The notes below the pieces were generated by a model that saw only the letters and a program-made list of their open reading frames with translations, did not search any database and was not told the origin of the DNA. The translations under genes were made by a program, and so were the position numbers. This document shows positions 8,763 through 18,226 of a stretch of 64,000 nucleotides of DNA, one piece after another (position 1 is the first letter of the stretch; each line of letters begins with the position of its first letter). Source of the DNA: Methyloterricola oryzae (GTDB lineage Bacteria > Pseudomonadota > Gammaproteobacteria > Methylococcales > Methylococcaceae); assembly GCF_000934725.1 (NCBI RefSeq), contig NZ_JYNS01000001.1:496001-560000 (forward strand). The letters run 5' to 3'.

Positions 8763-9485
8763 TTACTGAAATACAGATATAATCTGTTGCTGTGCGATTT
8801 CAGCAGCTTCTTTCGGATGTTCAGCATCACGAATCGGACGCCCCACCACGATATAGTCGGCGCCATTGCGGAAAGCCTGCTCAACGGTCACGACGCGCTT
8901 CTGGTCGTCGGCAGGCCGGTTATCCACCGGACGGATGCCGGGAGAAACCACCAGCAGTTTGTGATCCACCTCCTGACGGAGAAACGGCACCTCCAGCCCC
9001 GACGAAATGACGCCGTCGCAGCCTGCGGCCAGCGCGCGGCGGGCCCGTGACAGCACCAACTGGCCAATGTCGCAGGAGAACCCCAGATCGTCCAGGTCGC
9101 CGCGGTCCAGGCTGGTGAGCACGGTAACGGCCAAAATCTTCACATCACCCTTTTCGCGCGCCGCCGCCCGCATGATGGCGTCGTTGCCGTGCACCGTGGC
9201 GAAGTCCACGCCCGTGTTGCTCAGAGCACGCACGGCACGGGCCACCGTTTCAGGCACATCGAAGAACTTCAGGTCGACGAAGACCTTCTTGCCACGGGCC
9301 TGTAGCCAATGGATCAAGCCGAAATAGTCCCCGCTCATGAACAATTCCAGCCCGACCTTGTAAAAGACGACGCTATCGCCCAACTCCTCCACCAGGGCCT
9401 TGGCTTCCTCGATACTCGGCAAGTCCAAGGCCATGATCAAACGCTCACGCGCGGGAATGGGCTTATGGGAGAGGAACTGGGTCAT
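8763..9485 (-). CDS. pyrF: Orotidine 5'-phosphate decarboxylase
   Basis: Last step of UMP synthesis. The 240-residue TIM barrel has the catalytic segment VFVDLKFFDVPETV (Asp-Lys-Asp), the family start RLIMALDLPSIEEA, and the phosphate-binding end ADYIVVGRPI. The ATG at 9485 is fixed by an AAGGAG five bases upstream. The frame is open far upstream across the divergent permease gene, but that extension is non-homologous and has no role. Confidence 0.97.
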   Translation of the reverse strand: MTQFLSHKPIPARERLIMALDLPSIEEAKALVEELGDSVVFYKVGLELFMSGDYFGLIHWLQARGKKVFVDLKFFDVPETVARAVRALSNTGVDFATVHGNDAIMRAAAREKGDVKILAVTVLTSLDRGDLDDLGFSCDIGQLVLSRARRALAAGCDGVISSGLEVPFLRQEVDHKLLVVSPGIRPVDNRPADDQKRVVTVEQAFRNGADYIVVGRPIRDAEHPKEAAEIAQQQIISVFQ

Positions 9486-9572
9486 GAATACTCCTTGGAC
9501 AGGTAATCGAAATCCACCGACCGGTCTCGCCTTGTTTAAACTAATGGCTTGAGCCGGCGTGAAAGGATGGAC

Positions 9573-10538
9573 ATGGTTGCAGTAATGGGGCAGATGGCGA
9601 TCTTGATTTTCGCCGGCGTTTTTTGGCGCATTATAAAGCCGGGTGGTCTGGATGCCGACCTGATGCGCAAGGCGCTTACCACCTTGGTGTTCAACCTGCT
9701 GATGCCGGCCATGGTGCTGATGGTGCTGTGGCAGGCGAACATCGGTTTCGAATCCGTTCTGATAGCCCTGTACGGATGCCTGGTGGTGCTTGCTGGGATC
9801 ATTCTTTTTGTCGTCCTGACCAGGTTCTTGCGATGCGGCCCGCGCACGCGGGGCGCGGCTATTCTGGCAGTGGCCTTCCCCAATGTCACCTATCTGGGAC
9901 TTCCCCTGCTGGAGCAGACCTTCGGCCCCTGGACTCGCTCCCTCGTCATTCAGATCGATCTGTTCGCCGTGATGCCCGTGGCCCTGACGGTCGGCGTGCT
10001 GGTGGCGCGGCGCTTCGGCGAGGAGACCGGCGCCCACAGCCGACCCGCCTGGCATTCGCTGTTGCGCAATCCCCCCCTGTGGTCCGCGTTTGCCGCCATC
10101 CTGCTCAACCGGACTGGCCTGACCATACCCGATTGGCTTTTGGGACCCTTGCAAAAACTGTCCGCCGCCGTTGTGCCGCTCATGCTGATTTCATTGGGAT
10201 TGGGCCTTCGGCTGGAATCGTGGCGCTGGCACAATGCCGCGCTGTCAGCGGCGGTCATCGCCTCGAGGCTGGCACTGGTGCCACTGCTCGGCCTGGCGCT
10301 GGGCGCCTCACTCGGTTTCACCGGGGACAAGCTGAACGCACTCGTTCTGGAGGCCGCCATGCCCAGCATGCTGCTGGGGATCGTATTCTGCGACCGCTAC
10401 AAACTGGACACCGCCTTCTACGCCATGTCCGTGGCGCTGACCACCCTGGCTGCGGCTGTGAGCCTGCCACTGTGGCACCATCAGGTGCAGTTGATTCCCG
10501 CGAGCCTGCTGGAAATGGCACGAATCGTCGGGCGTTGA
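9573..10538 (+). CDS. AEC-family (auxin efflux carrier type) permease
   Basis: About 321 residues with roughly ten hydrophobic segments arranged as two halves around a polar loop, typical of the AEC/malonate-efflux group. Recognisable family stretches include FNLLMPAMVL near the start and AFPNVTYLGLPLLE in the first half. The substrate cannot be read from sequence; organic anions or auxin-like acids are usual. The ATG at 9573 follows AAGGA at good spacing; upstream TTG (9549) and ATG (9567) are less likely. It is divergent from pyrF with a short shared promoter region. Confidence 0.85.
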   Translation: MVAVMGQMAILIFAGVFWRIIKPGGLDADLMRKALTTLVFNLLMPAMVLMVLWQANIGFESVLIALYGCLVVLAGIILFVVLTRFLRCGPRTRGAAILAVAFPNVTYLGLPLLEQTFGPWTRSLVIQIDLFAVMPVALTVGVLVARRFGEETGAHSRPAWHSLLRNPPLWSAFAAILLNRTGLTIPDWLLGPLQKLSAAVVPLMLISLGLGLRLESWRWHNAALSAAVIASRLALVPLLGLALGASLGFTGDKLNALVLEAAMPSMLLGIVFCDRYKLDTAFYAMSVALTTLAAAVSLPLWHHQVQLIPASLLEMARIVGR

Positions 10539-10544
10539 GCACGC

Positions 10545-10982
10545 CTAAAAGCTTTCGCCGCCGACCAAGATATCCGGAAAACCGCCCTCCAATTCCTTGC
10601 GTATGTGCTCGGCGATCTTCTTATCCTCATGCGCGGTGTGCATCAGGAACCAGCTCCCCAAGAACTCGAGCACATCGCAGGCCTCGACTTCGCCGGCCTT
10701 GTAGCGCTCGATCTTTTCCTCCAGCTTCTTGAGCAGGTGCCGGTGAATCTCGGCATGGAGCACCAGATCCGGATAACCGCAGCTCAGCATGATGTTTTCT
10801 TCGCTGCAGAAGTGGAAATCGGCATATTTTTCCAGTTCCACCAGCAGCTGGACAATATAGTCGCTGTGGGCCTCGGCCTCAACGCTGAAGGCGATGTTCT
10901 TGACCAGGTCGAGAAAAAAATGGTGCTCGGCATCGATCAAATGATTGCCGATTGCCAGGTCGTCGTTCCACTCCAGCTGCAT
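10545..10982 (-). CDS. Bacteriohemerythrin
   Basis: Diiron oxygen-binding protein of 145 residues. The ligand set is visible: His20 or His21, His57-x3-Glu61 (HFCSEE), His76 and His80 (HAEIH), and His115-x4-Asp120 (HTAHED). In methanotrophs such proteins are abundant and proposed to carry oxygen to membrane oxygenases; that role is inference here. GAGAGG lies six bases before the ATG at 10982. It ends convergently a few bases from the AEC permease gene. Confidence 0.93.
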   Translation of the reverse strand: MQLEWNDDLAIGNHLIDAEHHFFLDLVKNIAFSVEAEAHSDYIVQLLVELEKYADFHFCSEENIMLSCGYPDLVLHAEIHRHLLKKLEEKIERYKAGEVEACDVLEFLGSWFLMHTAHEDKKIAEHIRKELEGGFPDILVGGESF

Positions 10983-11148
10983 GGCACACCTCTCTGCGGC
11001 GACGGGCCGGCACCTTGCGTACCTCACACCCGCCTCTCGGGCTATTCTCAATAGAGCATAGAGTAAAAATGGAGGATCGAATGACCGCGATCATCGCGTG
11101 CCAGATCAACACGCAAGGCATGGACAGCGGGCCCGGACGCCTATCCTG

Positions 11149-12480
11149 ATGTCGAACTCATCGTCAGAAACCGCTGACTGGCATCCGCTCGCCCTGGAAG
11201 ACGAAAGCCCGTTTTCGCCGCCACCCTGCCCCGTGGACACTCGTCCCGTCGGCCAATCGGGCCTCGGCATCGCCGTCGACCTCGGCACCACCCAGCTGCG
11301 CATGGCCCTCTGGGACCTTCGTGCCAGGCGCCGTCTCGCTGCGCTGGCCGGCACCAATCCGCAGGTGGTCTTTGGAACCAACATCCTGTCACGGCTGGCG
11401 GAGGCTCGCGAATCCCGTGAAAAGGCGCTTGAATTGGCCGAACGGGTCCAAACGGCTCTGGGCGAGGGCCTGGCGCTGATCTCGCAGCAGTGTGACGCGG
11501 ACCTCCGACGAATTCGGAAGCTCGCCGTGGTCGGCAATACCGCCATGCTGTCGCTGTTTTCCGGCGAGAATGGCGATCTGCTTTTGCAGCCGGACTACTG
11601 GAAGCGTGAAATCGTCTGCCGCCTGCTGGACAGCGGGGAACTGGCTCGACGCTGGGGACTCGCGGAAAACGCACGGATTGCACTGATCCAGCCGCTGGGC
11701 GGCTTCGTCGGGTCCGACCTGCTGGCCAACGTGCTCGCGGTGAAACTGTTACAGGCGCCTGCGGGTAGTCTGCTGCTGGACTTCGGCACCAACACCGAGA
11801 TTGCCCTGTGGGATGGAAAGGTGCTGTGGGTGACCTCGACGCCCGGCGGCTGCGCCTTCGCTGGCCCTGGCATCCTGCCTGCCAGGAGCGGGGCCGTGAT
11901 CCGGATCTCCACCGATCCGAGCGGCGCGCTGCGCCTGAATGTGATCGGTGGCGGCCGGCCCCGGGGTCTTTGCGGCTCGGGTCTGGTGGATCTGATAGCC
12001 ATGTTGCGCGGACGCGACCAGGTGGACCGCGTCGGCCGCTTCACTGGCCCCGTGTCCCAGGAAGGGCTGCCGATATCGCCGGAACTGCCGGGCGTGAACT
12101 TGCGCAAGCGCGATATCGACAGCTTCCAACGCGGCAAGGGCGCTATGGCCGCGGCCATGCATTTCCTTTTACAACGCACCGGGCTGAACCTCGCCGACAT
12201 CCCGCAGTTATTCGTATCGGGCGCCTTCGGCCAATGCCTGCATATCGGCCATGCGCAGGAGATCGGGCTGTTGCCGCCGATCCCGGCGCAGCGCATCCGG
12301 CTGGCGGGCGATGCGGCCCTGGCAGGCTGCGAGCACCTGCTGCTGAATCCCAAACCCTTCCCTGCCCTGGCAGCCATCCGCAATCGCAGCATACTGATCA
12401 ACCTGGGGGACTCCCTGGAGTTCGAGGACCTGTTCATCGAAAACCTCTACCTGCAACCCATGACCGGCCTTCCGGACTAG
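11149..12480 (+). CDS. RACo-like ASKHA-family ATPase lacking the ferredoxin domain
   Basis: About 443 residues. The actin-like ATP-binding motifs of the DUF4445/RACo C-terminal family are present: GIAVDLGTTQLRMALWD (phosphate 1), LLLDFGTNTEIALW (phosphate 2), GLCGSGLVDLIAML, and VSGAFGQCLHIGHAQEIGLLP (adenosine region). Typical members reactivate corrinoid proteins and carry an N-terminal [2Fe-2S] domain. Here the first 45 residues are low-complexity with no CxxxxC cluster, so the electron-donor module is missing or separate. The ATG at 11149 is chosen; a start at 11098 is possible. No corrinoid protein gene is adjacent, so the substrate is unknown. Confidence 0.82.
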   Translation: MSNSSSETADWHPLALEDESPFSPPPCPVDTRPVGQSGLGIAVDLGTTQLRMALWDLRARRRLAALAGTNPQVVFGTNILSRLAEARESREKALELAERVQTALGEGLALISQQCDADLRRIRKLAVVGNTAMLSLFSGENGDLLLQPDYWKREIVCRLLDSGELARRWGLAENARIALIQPLGGFVGSDLLANVLAVKLLQAPAGSLLLDFGTNTEIALWDGKVLWVTSTPGGCAFAGPGILPARSGAVIRISTDPSGALRLNVIGGGRPRGLCGSGLVDLIAMLRGRDQVDRVGRFTGPVSQEGLPISPELPGVNLRKRDIDSFQRGKGAMAAAMHFLLQRTGLNLADIPQLFVSGAFGQCLHIGHAQEIGLLPPIPAQRIRLAGDAALAGCEHLLLNPKPFPALAAIRNRSILINLGDSLEFEDLFIENLYLQPMTGLPD

Positions 12481-12545
12481 GCTGCGCGGCAATGCGACCG
12501 GGCTTACGGTAAACTACGGGCCCTATTTCATCCCCCGTCCTTCCC

Positions 12546-14453
12546 ATGCCTTTCGTTCGCCTTTCTGCAGTATCCATCGCCTTCGGCGTCCAGCCGGTGC
12601 TCGACCATGCCGACTTCCAGCTCGATCCCGGCGAGCGCGTCGGACTCATCGGCCGCAATGGCGAAGGTAAATCCACCCTGCTCAAGGCCATCGCCGGCCA
12701 GGTGCCCACCGACAGCGGTGAGTTGTGGATACAGCCGGGCACCCGCATCGCCCTGCTGGAGCAGGAACCGCGACTGCCGGAACAGGCCACGATCTACGAT
12801 GCCGTGGCAGATGCCCTGGGTGATGTCGGCCACTGGATCGCCGAATACCATCGCCTGTCCGAGCAGGTGCACGCCGACACGGCCGCCCTGGCGGAACTGG
12901 GACGGCTGCAGCACGAACTGGAGAGCCGGGACGGCTGGCGCCTGCAGCAACGAGTCGAGCACACCCTCAGCCGCCTGGCCCTGCCCGGCGATCAGGCAGT
13001 GGCTGGCCTTTCCGGCGGCTGGCGGCGGCGCGTCGCGCTGGCCCGAGCGCTGGTGGTCGAGCCCGAGGTGTTGCTGCTGGACGAACCCACCAACCATCTG
13101 GACCTTGAAAGCATCCTCTGGCTGGAGGACCAACTGCTGCAATTCGGCGGCGCGGTGCTGCTCATCACCCATGACCGCGCCTTTCTGCAGAAGATCGCCA
13201 CCCGCATCGTGGATCTGGACCGTGGACGCCTGACCTCCTGGCCCGGCGACTATGCCGACTACCTGGAAAAAAAGGCGGCGGCCCTGGAGGAGGAAGCCCG
13301 GCACAACGCCGAGTTCGACAAGAAACTGGCGCAGGAGGAAGCCTGGATACGCCAGGGCATCAAGGCCCGCCGCACCCGCAACGAAGGCCGGGTGCGGGCG
13401 CTCAAGCAACTGCGGGTCGAGCGATCGCAGCGCCGGCTGCAGCAGGGACAGGCCAAACTGGAACTGGAACAGTCGGAACGCTCCGGCAAGCTGGTGATCG
13501 AAGCGGAGAACGTGAACTTCGCCTACGGCGGCGATACCATCATCCGGGACTTTTCGACCACCCTTCTGCGCGGCGACCGGGTCGGCCTGATCGGTCCCAA
13601 CGGTGTCGGCAAGTCCACCCTGCTGCAGATACTGCTCAAGCAACTCGAGCCGCAGTCCGGGAGTGTGCGTCACGGTACCCGCCTCAACATCGCCTATTTC
13701 GATCAGCTAAGGGCGCAGCTCGATCCCGACGCCACCCTGGCCGATGCCGTAAGCGAAGGCAAGGATTACCTGGACATCAACGGCCAGCGCCTGCACATCA
13801 TGTCCTATCTCGGCAACTTCCTATTCCCCCCGGCGCGGGCCCGCTCGCCAGTCAGGAGCCTGTCCGGCGGCGAACGCAATCGCGCCCTGCTTGCCCGCTT
13901 GTTCAGCAAGCCCTGCAACCTGCTGGTCATGGACGAGCCCACCAACGATCTCGACGTGGAAACCCTGGAACTGCTGGAAGATCTGCTCGCCAACTTCGAC
14001 GGCAGCCTGCTCCTGGTCAGCCACGACCGGACGTTCCTGGACAATGTGGTCACCAGCACCCTGGTGTTCGAGGGCGGCGGGCGCATCGGCGAGTTTGTGG
14101 GCGGTTACTCGGACTGGCTGGCGTACTCATCCCGCGGCAAGGCGCAAGACAAGGCCGACATCCCGCCCTCTCCCTCACAATCGAAGGCTGCCGAGGCCGC
14201 TATCCCCAGCGCAAAGAAAAAGCTGAGCTATAAGGAACAGAAGGAACTGGAAGCCCTGCCCGCCCGCATCGAGGAGTTGGAGGGGAGGCAGTCTGCGTTG
14301 AACGCGCGGATCAACGCAGCGGATTTCTACAAGGAAAGCCCCGAGACGGTAAAAAGCGTCCTGGCCGAAGCGGAAACCCTGGCGCAAGACCTGGAACAGG
14401 CTTACGCCCGCTGGGACGAGTTGGAGGCCTTGGCGGAAGCCCTGGCCCGGTGA
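12546..14453 (+). CDS. uup: ABC-F ATPase Uup
   Basis: Soluble protein of 635 residues with two ABC modules: Walker A GRNGEGKST with LSGGWRRR, and GPNGVGKST with LSGGERNR, each followed by an LLLDEPTNHLD or LVMDEPTNDLD Walker B. An Arg/Lys-rich linker lies between them. The C-terminal 90 residues form the coiled-coil DNA-binding extension (SYKEQKELEALPARIEELE) that marks Uup among ABC-F proteins. Members act on the ribosome or stalled replication and affect transposon precise excision. No membrane segments are present. Confidence 0.95.
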   Translation: MPFVRLSAVSIAFGVQPVLDHADFQLDPGERVGLIGRNGEGKSTLLKAIAGQVPTDSGELWIQPGTRIALLEQEPRLPEQATIYDAVADALGDVGHWIAEYHRLSEQVHADTAALAELGRLQHELESRDGWRLQQRVEHTLSRLALPGDQAVAGLSGGWRRRVALARALVVEPEVLLLDEPTNHLDLESILWLEDQLLQFGGAVLLITHDRAFLQKIATRIVDLDRGRLTSWPGDYADYLEKKAAALEEEARHNAEFDKKLAQEEAWIRQGIKARRTRNEGRVRALKQLRVERSQRRLQQGQAKLELEQSERSGKLVIEAENVNFAYGGDTIIRDFSTTLLRGDRVGLIGPNGVGKSTLLQILLKQLEPQSGSVRHGTRLNIAYFDQLRAQLDPDATLADAVSEGKDYLDINGQRLHIMSYLGNFLFPPARARSPVRSLSGGERNRALLARLFSKPCNLLVMDEPTNDLDVETLELLEDLLANFDGSLLLVSHDRTFLDNVVTSTLVFEGGGRIGEFVGGYSDWLAYSSRGKAQDKADIPPSPSQSKAAEAAIPSAKKKLSYKEQKELEALPARIEELEGRQSALNARINAADFYKESPETVKSVLAEAETLAQDLEQAYARWDELEALAEALAR

Positions 14454-14460
14454 AACGGGC

Positions 14461-14943
14461 TCAGCGCGGGCCGTTCTTGCCCGCCTTGTTCAGCCAATCG
14501 GTAGCGCGCCTGCGAGCCTCGGCCACCTGTTCCTGACTCATCTGCTTCTCCAGGCTGGCAGCCTTGTCCTTGGCCCCCGCGAGAATGAACCATTTGTCGG
14601 CTTCCACCAGATCCTTTCCCACGCCTTTCCCGTCCTGATACAGAGCGCCCATATTGTCCTGGGCTTCCCTGTTCCCCTGCTCCGCGGCGCGCAGGAACCA
14701 GGTAGCCGCCTGATGGTAGTCCTGGGCAACGCCCTGCCCGTCCAGATAGAGAAATGCCAGATTGACCTGGGCCGCGACGACGCCCAGTTCGGCATCCTTG
14801 CGGTAGAGCCGGGCCGCCAGTTCGAAATCTTCGCTGGAATAGGCCTCGTCGGCAGCGGTGAGTTCGGGGTGATCGTCAGACCAGGCCGGGGCGCTCAGTA
14901 TTCCGGCCAATGCGATGAGCCATGCGCGTGCTGTGTCTTTCAT
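14461..14943 (-). CDS. Secreted Sel1-like repeat protein
   Basis: 160 residues with a cleavable-looking signal peptide (residues 1-22, ending PAWS-D). About three Sel1/TPR-type repeats follow: AARLYRKDAELGVVAAQVNLAFLYLDGQGV, QAATWFLRAAEQGNREAQDNMGALYQDGKGV and EADKWFILAGA. Such periplasmic repeat proteins mediate protein contacts; no specific role is indicated. The ATG at 14943 is used because the upstream GTG (14958) would push the hydrophobic core inward. Convergent with uup. Confidence 0.85.
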   Translation of the reverse strand: MKDTARAWLIALAGILSAPAWSDDHPELTAADEAYSSEDFELAARLYRKDAELGVVAAQVNLAFLYLDGQGVAQDYHQAATWFLRAAEQGNREAQDNMGALYQDGKGVGKDLVEADKWFILAGAKDKAASLEKQMSQEQVAEARRRATDWLNKAGKNGPR

Positions 14944-14995
14944 GATCGAGTTTGTCACTGGTAGGCTGAGGATGAAATTCGGGCGGCAGCCGGCT

Positions 14996-15979
14996 TCAAT
15001 AGCGGAACAAATGCTGCACCATGTCGCGCTCGGCGATCAGTTCGGCTTCGGTCAGATGCATGCGCACATGGCTGAACTGGTTGATGGGCAATTCGGGCAC
15101 GATGGCGTAGCGGCCGTCTGCCACCGTGACGGGAAAGGAATAGACCAGGCCGGGCGTCACGCCGTAGCTGCCATCGCTCACCACCGCCATGCTCACCCAG
15201 TCGTCCGCGGGCGTGCCGAACATCCAATCACGCATGCACTCCAGAGCGGCATGCGCGGCCGAGGCGGCGCTGGACTTGCCCCGCGCCTCGATGACGGCAG
15301 CCCCGCGCTTCTGCACCACCGGGATGAACTGGTTGCGGAACCAGTCCTGCTCCACCTGCTCCAGGGCAGGCGCCCCGCTCACCCGCGCGTGATGCAAATC
15401 CGGGTACTGGGTGATGGAATGATTGCCCCAGACTGCGACCCGGCTGATGGCGCCGGTGCCGCAACCGCAGTGGGACGCCAGTTGGCTCACGGCGCGATTG
15501 TGATCCAGGCGGGTCATGGCCGAGAAATTCTCCGGCGCCAGATCGGGCGCATTGCGCAGAGCAATCATGGCATTGGTGTTGGCCGGGTTGCCGACCACCA
15601 GCACCTTGACGCCGCGCTTGGCAGCCTGATTCAGGGCCTGCCCCTGAACCGCGAAGATCTCCGCGTTGATCTGCAACAGGTCGCGCCGCTCCATGCCCGG
15701 ACCGCGCGGCTTGGCGCCGATCAAAAACACCAGGTCCGCGCCGTCGAAGGCCTCCCGCGGATCGGAGGAGATGATCACATCCGCCAGCAGGGGTGATGCA
15801 CAGTCCATCAGTTCCATGGCGACGCCTTTCATGGGCAACATCGCCTCCGGCACTTCCAGCAGATGCAGCACCAGCGGCTGGTCCGGTCCCGCCAAATCGC
15901 CAGCGATCAACCGGAATGCCAATGCATAGCTTATCTGCCCCGCCGCACCGGTAATGGCGATGTGCACAGGCGTTTTCAT
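14996..15979 (-). CDS. mdh: Malate dehydrogenase
   Basis: NAD-dependent malate/oxaloacetate interconversion in the TCA cycle. The 327-residue length and motifs fit the proteobacterial-type cytosolic enzyme: Rossmann [12 protein letters not shown], the substrate Arg loop [34 protein letters not shown], and the catalytic VWGNHS. AAGGTG lies six bases before the ATG. It is monocistronic by context. Confidence 0.97.
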   Translation of the reverse strand: MKTPVHIAITGAAGQISYALAFRLIAGDLAGPDQPLVLHLLEVPEAMLPMKGVAMELMDCASPLLADVIISSDPREAFDGADLVFLIGAKPRGPGMERRDLLQINAEIFAVQGQALNQAAKRGVKVLVVGNPANTNAMIALRNAPDLAPENFSAMTRLDHNRAVSQLASHCGCGTGAISRVAVWGNHSITQYPDLHHARVSGAPALEQVEQDWFRNQFIPVVQKRGAAVIEARGKSSAASAAHAALECMRDWMFGTPADDWVSMAVVSDGSYGVTPGLVYSFPVTVADGRYAIVPELPINQFSHVRMHLTEAELIAERDMVQHLFRY

Positions 15980-16198
15980 GGAGTCACCTTGGTTGTTCTG
16001 GTTCAGAGTCGGCAGCAGCCCTTAGCCCTTCATGGCGATAATGACCTTGAAGCAGACCTGCCGCGGCGGGCGGAGCTCTCGGTTCGGCCCCGCGAAGAAG
16101 CGGCGCGCAAAGGTCCCGCCGGGACGGCCCACTCGGGCAAAACGGCCCGAAAAACCGGATATTGGACGTGATCCACCCGCCAAAATCAAGCTTTTGCC

Positions 16199-16402
16199 TT
16201 ACTCCACTTCGAATCCCTTGCCGGCTATGGCCTCGCGGATTTCCTCCAGGTCCGCGACGCCCTCCTCGTATTCGATCTCGACCTTGCTTTCCTTGTGATT
16301 GGCGACGACGGACACGACGCCAGGCATGCCTTTGACCGTGTCCTGCACATTATTCTCGCATCCGCCGCATTTCATGCCGTTGACCGTCAACTCTGTCTTC
16401 AT
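16199..16402 (-). CDS. HMA-domain metallochaperone (CopZ-like)
   Basis: A 67-residue single ferredoxin-fold HMA domain with the metal-binding motif NGMKCGGCENNV near residue 9. It probably binds and passes on copper or another soft metal. A glycine-rich CGGC variant and an acidic C-terminal half are notable. No P-type ATPase is adjacent. AGGA precedes the ATG at 16402 by seven bases; the longer frame to 16477 lacks homology. Confidence 0.88.
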   Translation of the reverse strand: MKTELTVNGMKCGGCENNVQDTVKGMPGVVSVVANHKESKVEIEYEEGVADLEEIREAIAGKGFEVE

Positions 16403-16611
16403 GTCTCTATCCTGTCGTTCTGGGTTGTACGCGATCACCAAACCTGTGAGAACCAAGGTCCCGAAGCCTACCGTCAACTCTGGGCCTCATCCGATACTCC
16501 TGAGGCGGCATTATAAGTCGCAACACTGCCGCCCGCAGAGCAATTCAGAGATTCCCTCGCATCGCGCGAACCGGTATTCTCCACGGCAGGATCAACCTGC
16601 AGCAGACCAAC

Positions 16612-17673
16612 ATGACGTTAACCGCATCGGAAATCCATCAACGCTTCAAGGAAAAGGGACTGATCACCGAGCACCGCGGGCCGGACAACCGGGTCGAGCG
16701 CTTCGCCCCCATCGATGACTGCGCGGCCGGCGACCTGGTGTTCGTCGACCATGCGAAGTACCTCCCCCAAGTCAGCGCCGGCAAGCCGGCCGTAGTGATC
16801 ACCTCCGCCGAAATCGCCGACCAGATGGGCGCCGAGACCGCCATCGCCGTGCTGGTGGCTGCAAATGTCAGGCTGGCCACCGCCCTGGTGAAACAGGCCT
16901 ACGATGATCGCGACTACTACAACAGCGAATGGCCGCGCATCCACCCAACGGCCACCGTCCACCCCAGCGTGCAGGTTCCCGAGGGCGCCGTCATCGGCCC
17001 CGGGGTGGTGGTGGGCGCCAACGTGGTGCTAGGAGAACGCGTCGTGCTCATGGCCAATGCGGTGGTGGAAACCAACGCCCGCATCGGCGCGCGCAGCATC
17101 CTGCACCCGGGCTGCGTGGTCAGCCACGGCTGCGAGATCGGCGCCGACTGCATGCTCAAGGCCGGCTGCGTGATCGGCTCCGAAGGGTTTGGCTTCGCCC
17201 AGGATGAGAAGCGTCACAACTACCGCATTCCCCACACCGGCAAGGTGATCGTGGAGGATCGCGTCGTCATCGGCGCCAACACCACCATCGACCGCGGCAC
17301 CTACGGCGCCACCATCATCCGCAGCGGCGCGGTGATCGACGCCCTCTGCCACATCGGCCACAACGTGGACATCGGAGAGGATTGCATCATCTGCGCCCAC
17401 ACCGGCATTTCCGGTTCCAGCAAGTTCGGGCAGCGGGTGATCGCCACCGGCCAGACCGGCGTGCTGGATCATGTGACCGTGGCCAGCGATTCGGTGTTGC
17501 TGCACCGGGCGGGCCTGCACAACAGCATCAAGGAGCCCGGCATGTACGCCGGCGGCCCCACGCAGCCGCTGAAGGAATACCTGAAGAACATGGCGGTGGT
17601 GCCGCGCCTGGCGGAGATGTGGTCGCGCCTGAAGAAACTGGAGAAGGCCGTGGCCGATCTGGCCACAAAATAG
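16612..17673 (+). CDS. lpxD: UDP-3-O-acylglucosamine N-acyltransferase (LpxD family)
   Basis: Lipid A synthesis: adds the N-linked 3-hydroxyacyl chain to UDP-3-O-acyl-glucosamine. The 353 residues comprise an N-terminal uridine-binding domain, a left-handed beta-helix of hexapeptide repeats (about 110-310), and a C-terminal helix. The catalytic histidine region HIGHNVDIGEDCIICAHTG and NTTIDRGTYG are conserved. Unlike the usual bamA-skp-lpxD-fabZ-lpxA cluster, it stands alone, so it may be a second paralogue. Confidence 0.9.
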   Translation: MTLTASEIHQRFKEKGLITEHRGPDNRVERFAPIDDCAAGDLVFVDHAKYLPQVSAGKPAVVITSAEIADQMGAETAIAVLVAANVRLATALVKQAYDDRDYYNSEWPRIHPTATVHPSVQVPEGAVIGPGVVVGANVVLGERVVLMANAVVETNARIGARSILHPGCVVSHGCEIGADCMLKAGCVIGSEGFGFAQDEKRHNYRIPHTGKVIVEDRVVIGANTTIDRGTYGATIIRSGAVIDALCHIGHNVDIGEDCIICAHTGISGSSKFGQRVIATGQTGVLDHVTVASDSVLLHRAGLHNSIKEPGMYAGGPTQPLKEYLKNMAVVPRLAEMWSRLKKLEKAVADLATK

Positions 17674-17681
17674 CCTGAAAG

Positions 17682-17702
17682 CTGCCGCCCCGGGGGCGGC
17701 AG
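17682..17702. terminator. GC-rich hairpin between convergent genes
   Basis: CTGCCGCC / GGCGGCAG stem around a GC-rich loop between the convergent lpxD and secreted NTF2-like genes. There is no T-tract, so a bidirectional terminator role is tentative. Confidence 0.4.
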
Positions 17703-17706
17703 GGCC

Positions 17707-18216
17707 TCACTTGCTGGAACTAACCACGTTACCGCCGAAGGCGATGAGCTTGTAAACGCCGTCGCGGCGGGCGAACAGCATGCGCTCGCTGGTAATGGTC
17801 TTGGATTCCTTGCCCTTCATGGCGATGTGCTCGAACAGCAGGTCCGTGACCAGGGCCTTGCCTTCGGGCATCGGCGTCACAGTCACGTCCTGGCGGCGCA
17901 CTTGATAGGAGATGGCGTCGGCAAAACTGGAAGCCACCATCTGGCGGTATTCCTCGTAGCTGAATTTCATCTGCTGCGCCCCCTGCGAGGTGGGCGTGTT
18001 CAGATGGATCTCCGCCGCAGGGTCGATCTGCGCCATGTAGGCGGCGGCATTGCGCTCGCCCATGGCCTTGTCCATGCGAGCGATGGCGTCCAGCACCGCC
18101 TGGCGGTCCACCTGCTCCGCCGTGGGTTTCGTCGCCTTCTTGGCGGCCCCTGCCGGGGCCGTGGCGCCAGCCAGGGCTGCCAGCAAAGCGGCAGCCAATA
18201 GCGTTGTTCGTTTCAT
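17707..18216 (-). CDS. Secreted NTF2/SnoaL-like protein of unknown function
   Basis: About 169 residues. A signal peptide (LLAAALLAALAGATAPAGA) is followed by a Lys/Ala linker and a domain with the NTF2-like pattern: a helical stretch DRQAVLDAIARMDKAMGERNAAAYMAQI, then beta-rich sequence ending MLFARRDGVYKLIAFGG. This fold often supports small enzymes or binding proteins; no catalytic residues are evident. The second Met (18216) has the better spacing to GAGAGG. It is downstream of dapE on the same strand and may share its transcript. Confidence 0.7.
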   Translation of the reverse strand: MKRTTLLAAALLAALAGATAPAGAAKKATKPTAEQVDRQAVLDAIARMDKAMGERNAAAYMAQIDPAAEIHLNTPTSQGAQQMKFSYEEYRQMVASSFADAISYQVRRQDVTVTPMPEGKALVTDLLFEHIAMKGKESKTITSERMLFARRDGVYKLIAFGGNVVSSSK

Positions 18217-18226
18217 CATCAGCCTC

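Noticed and set aside
9486-10154. Long upstream extension of the pyrF frame on the minus strand
   Set aside because: It lies antisense to the AEC permease, has low-complexity His/Gln-rich sequence and no homology; pyrF has a clear ribosome-binding site at 9485.
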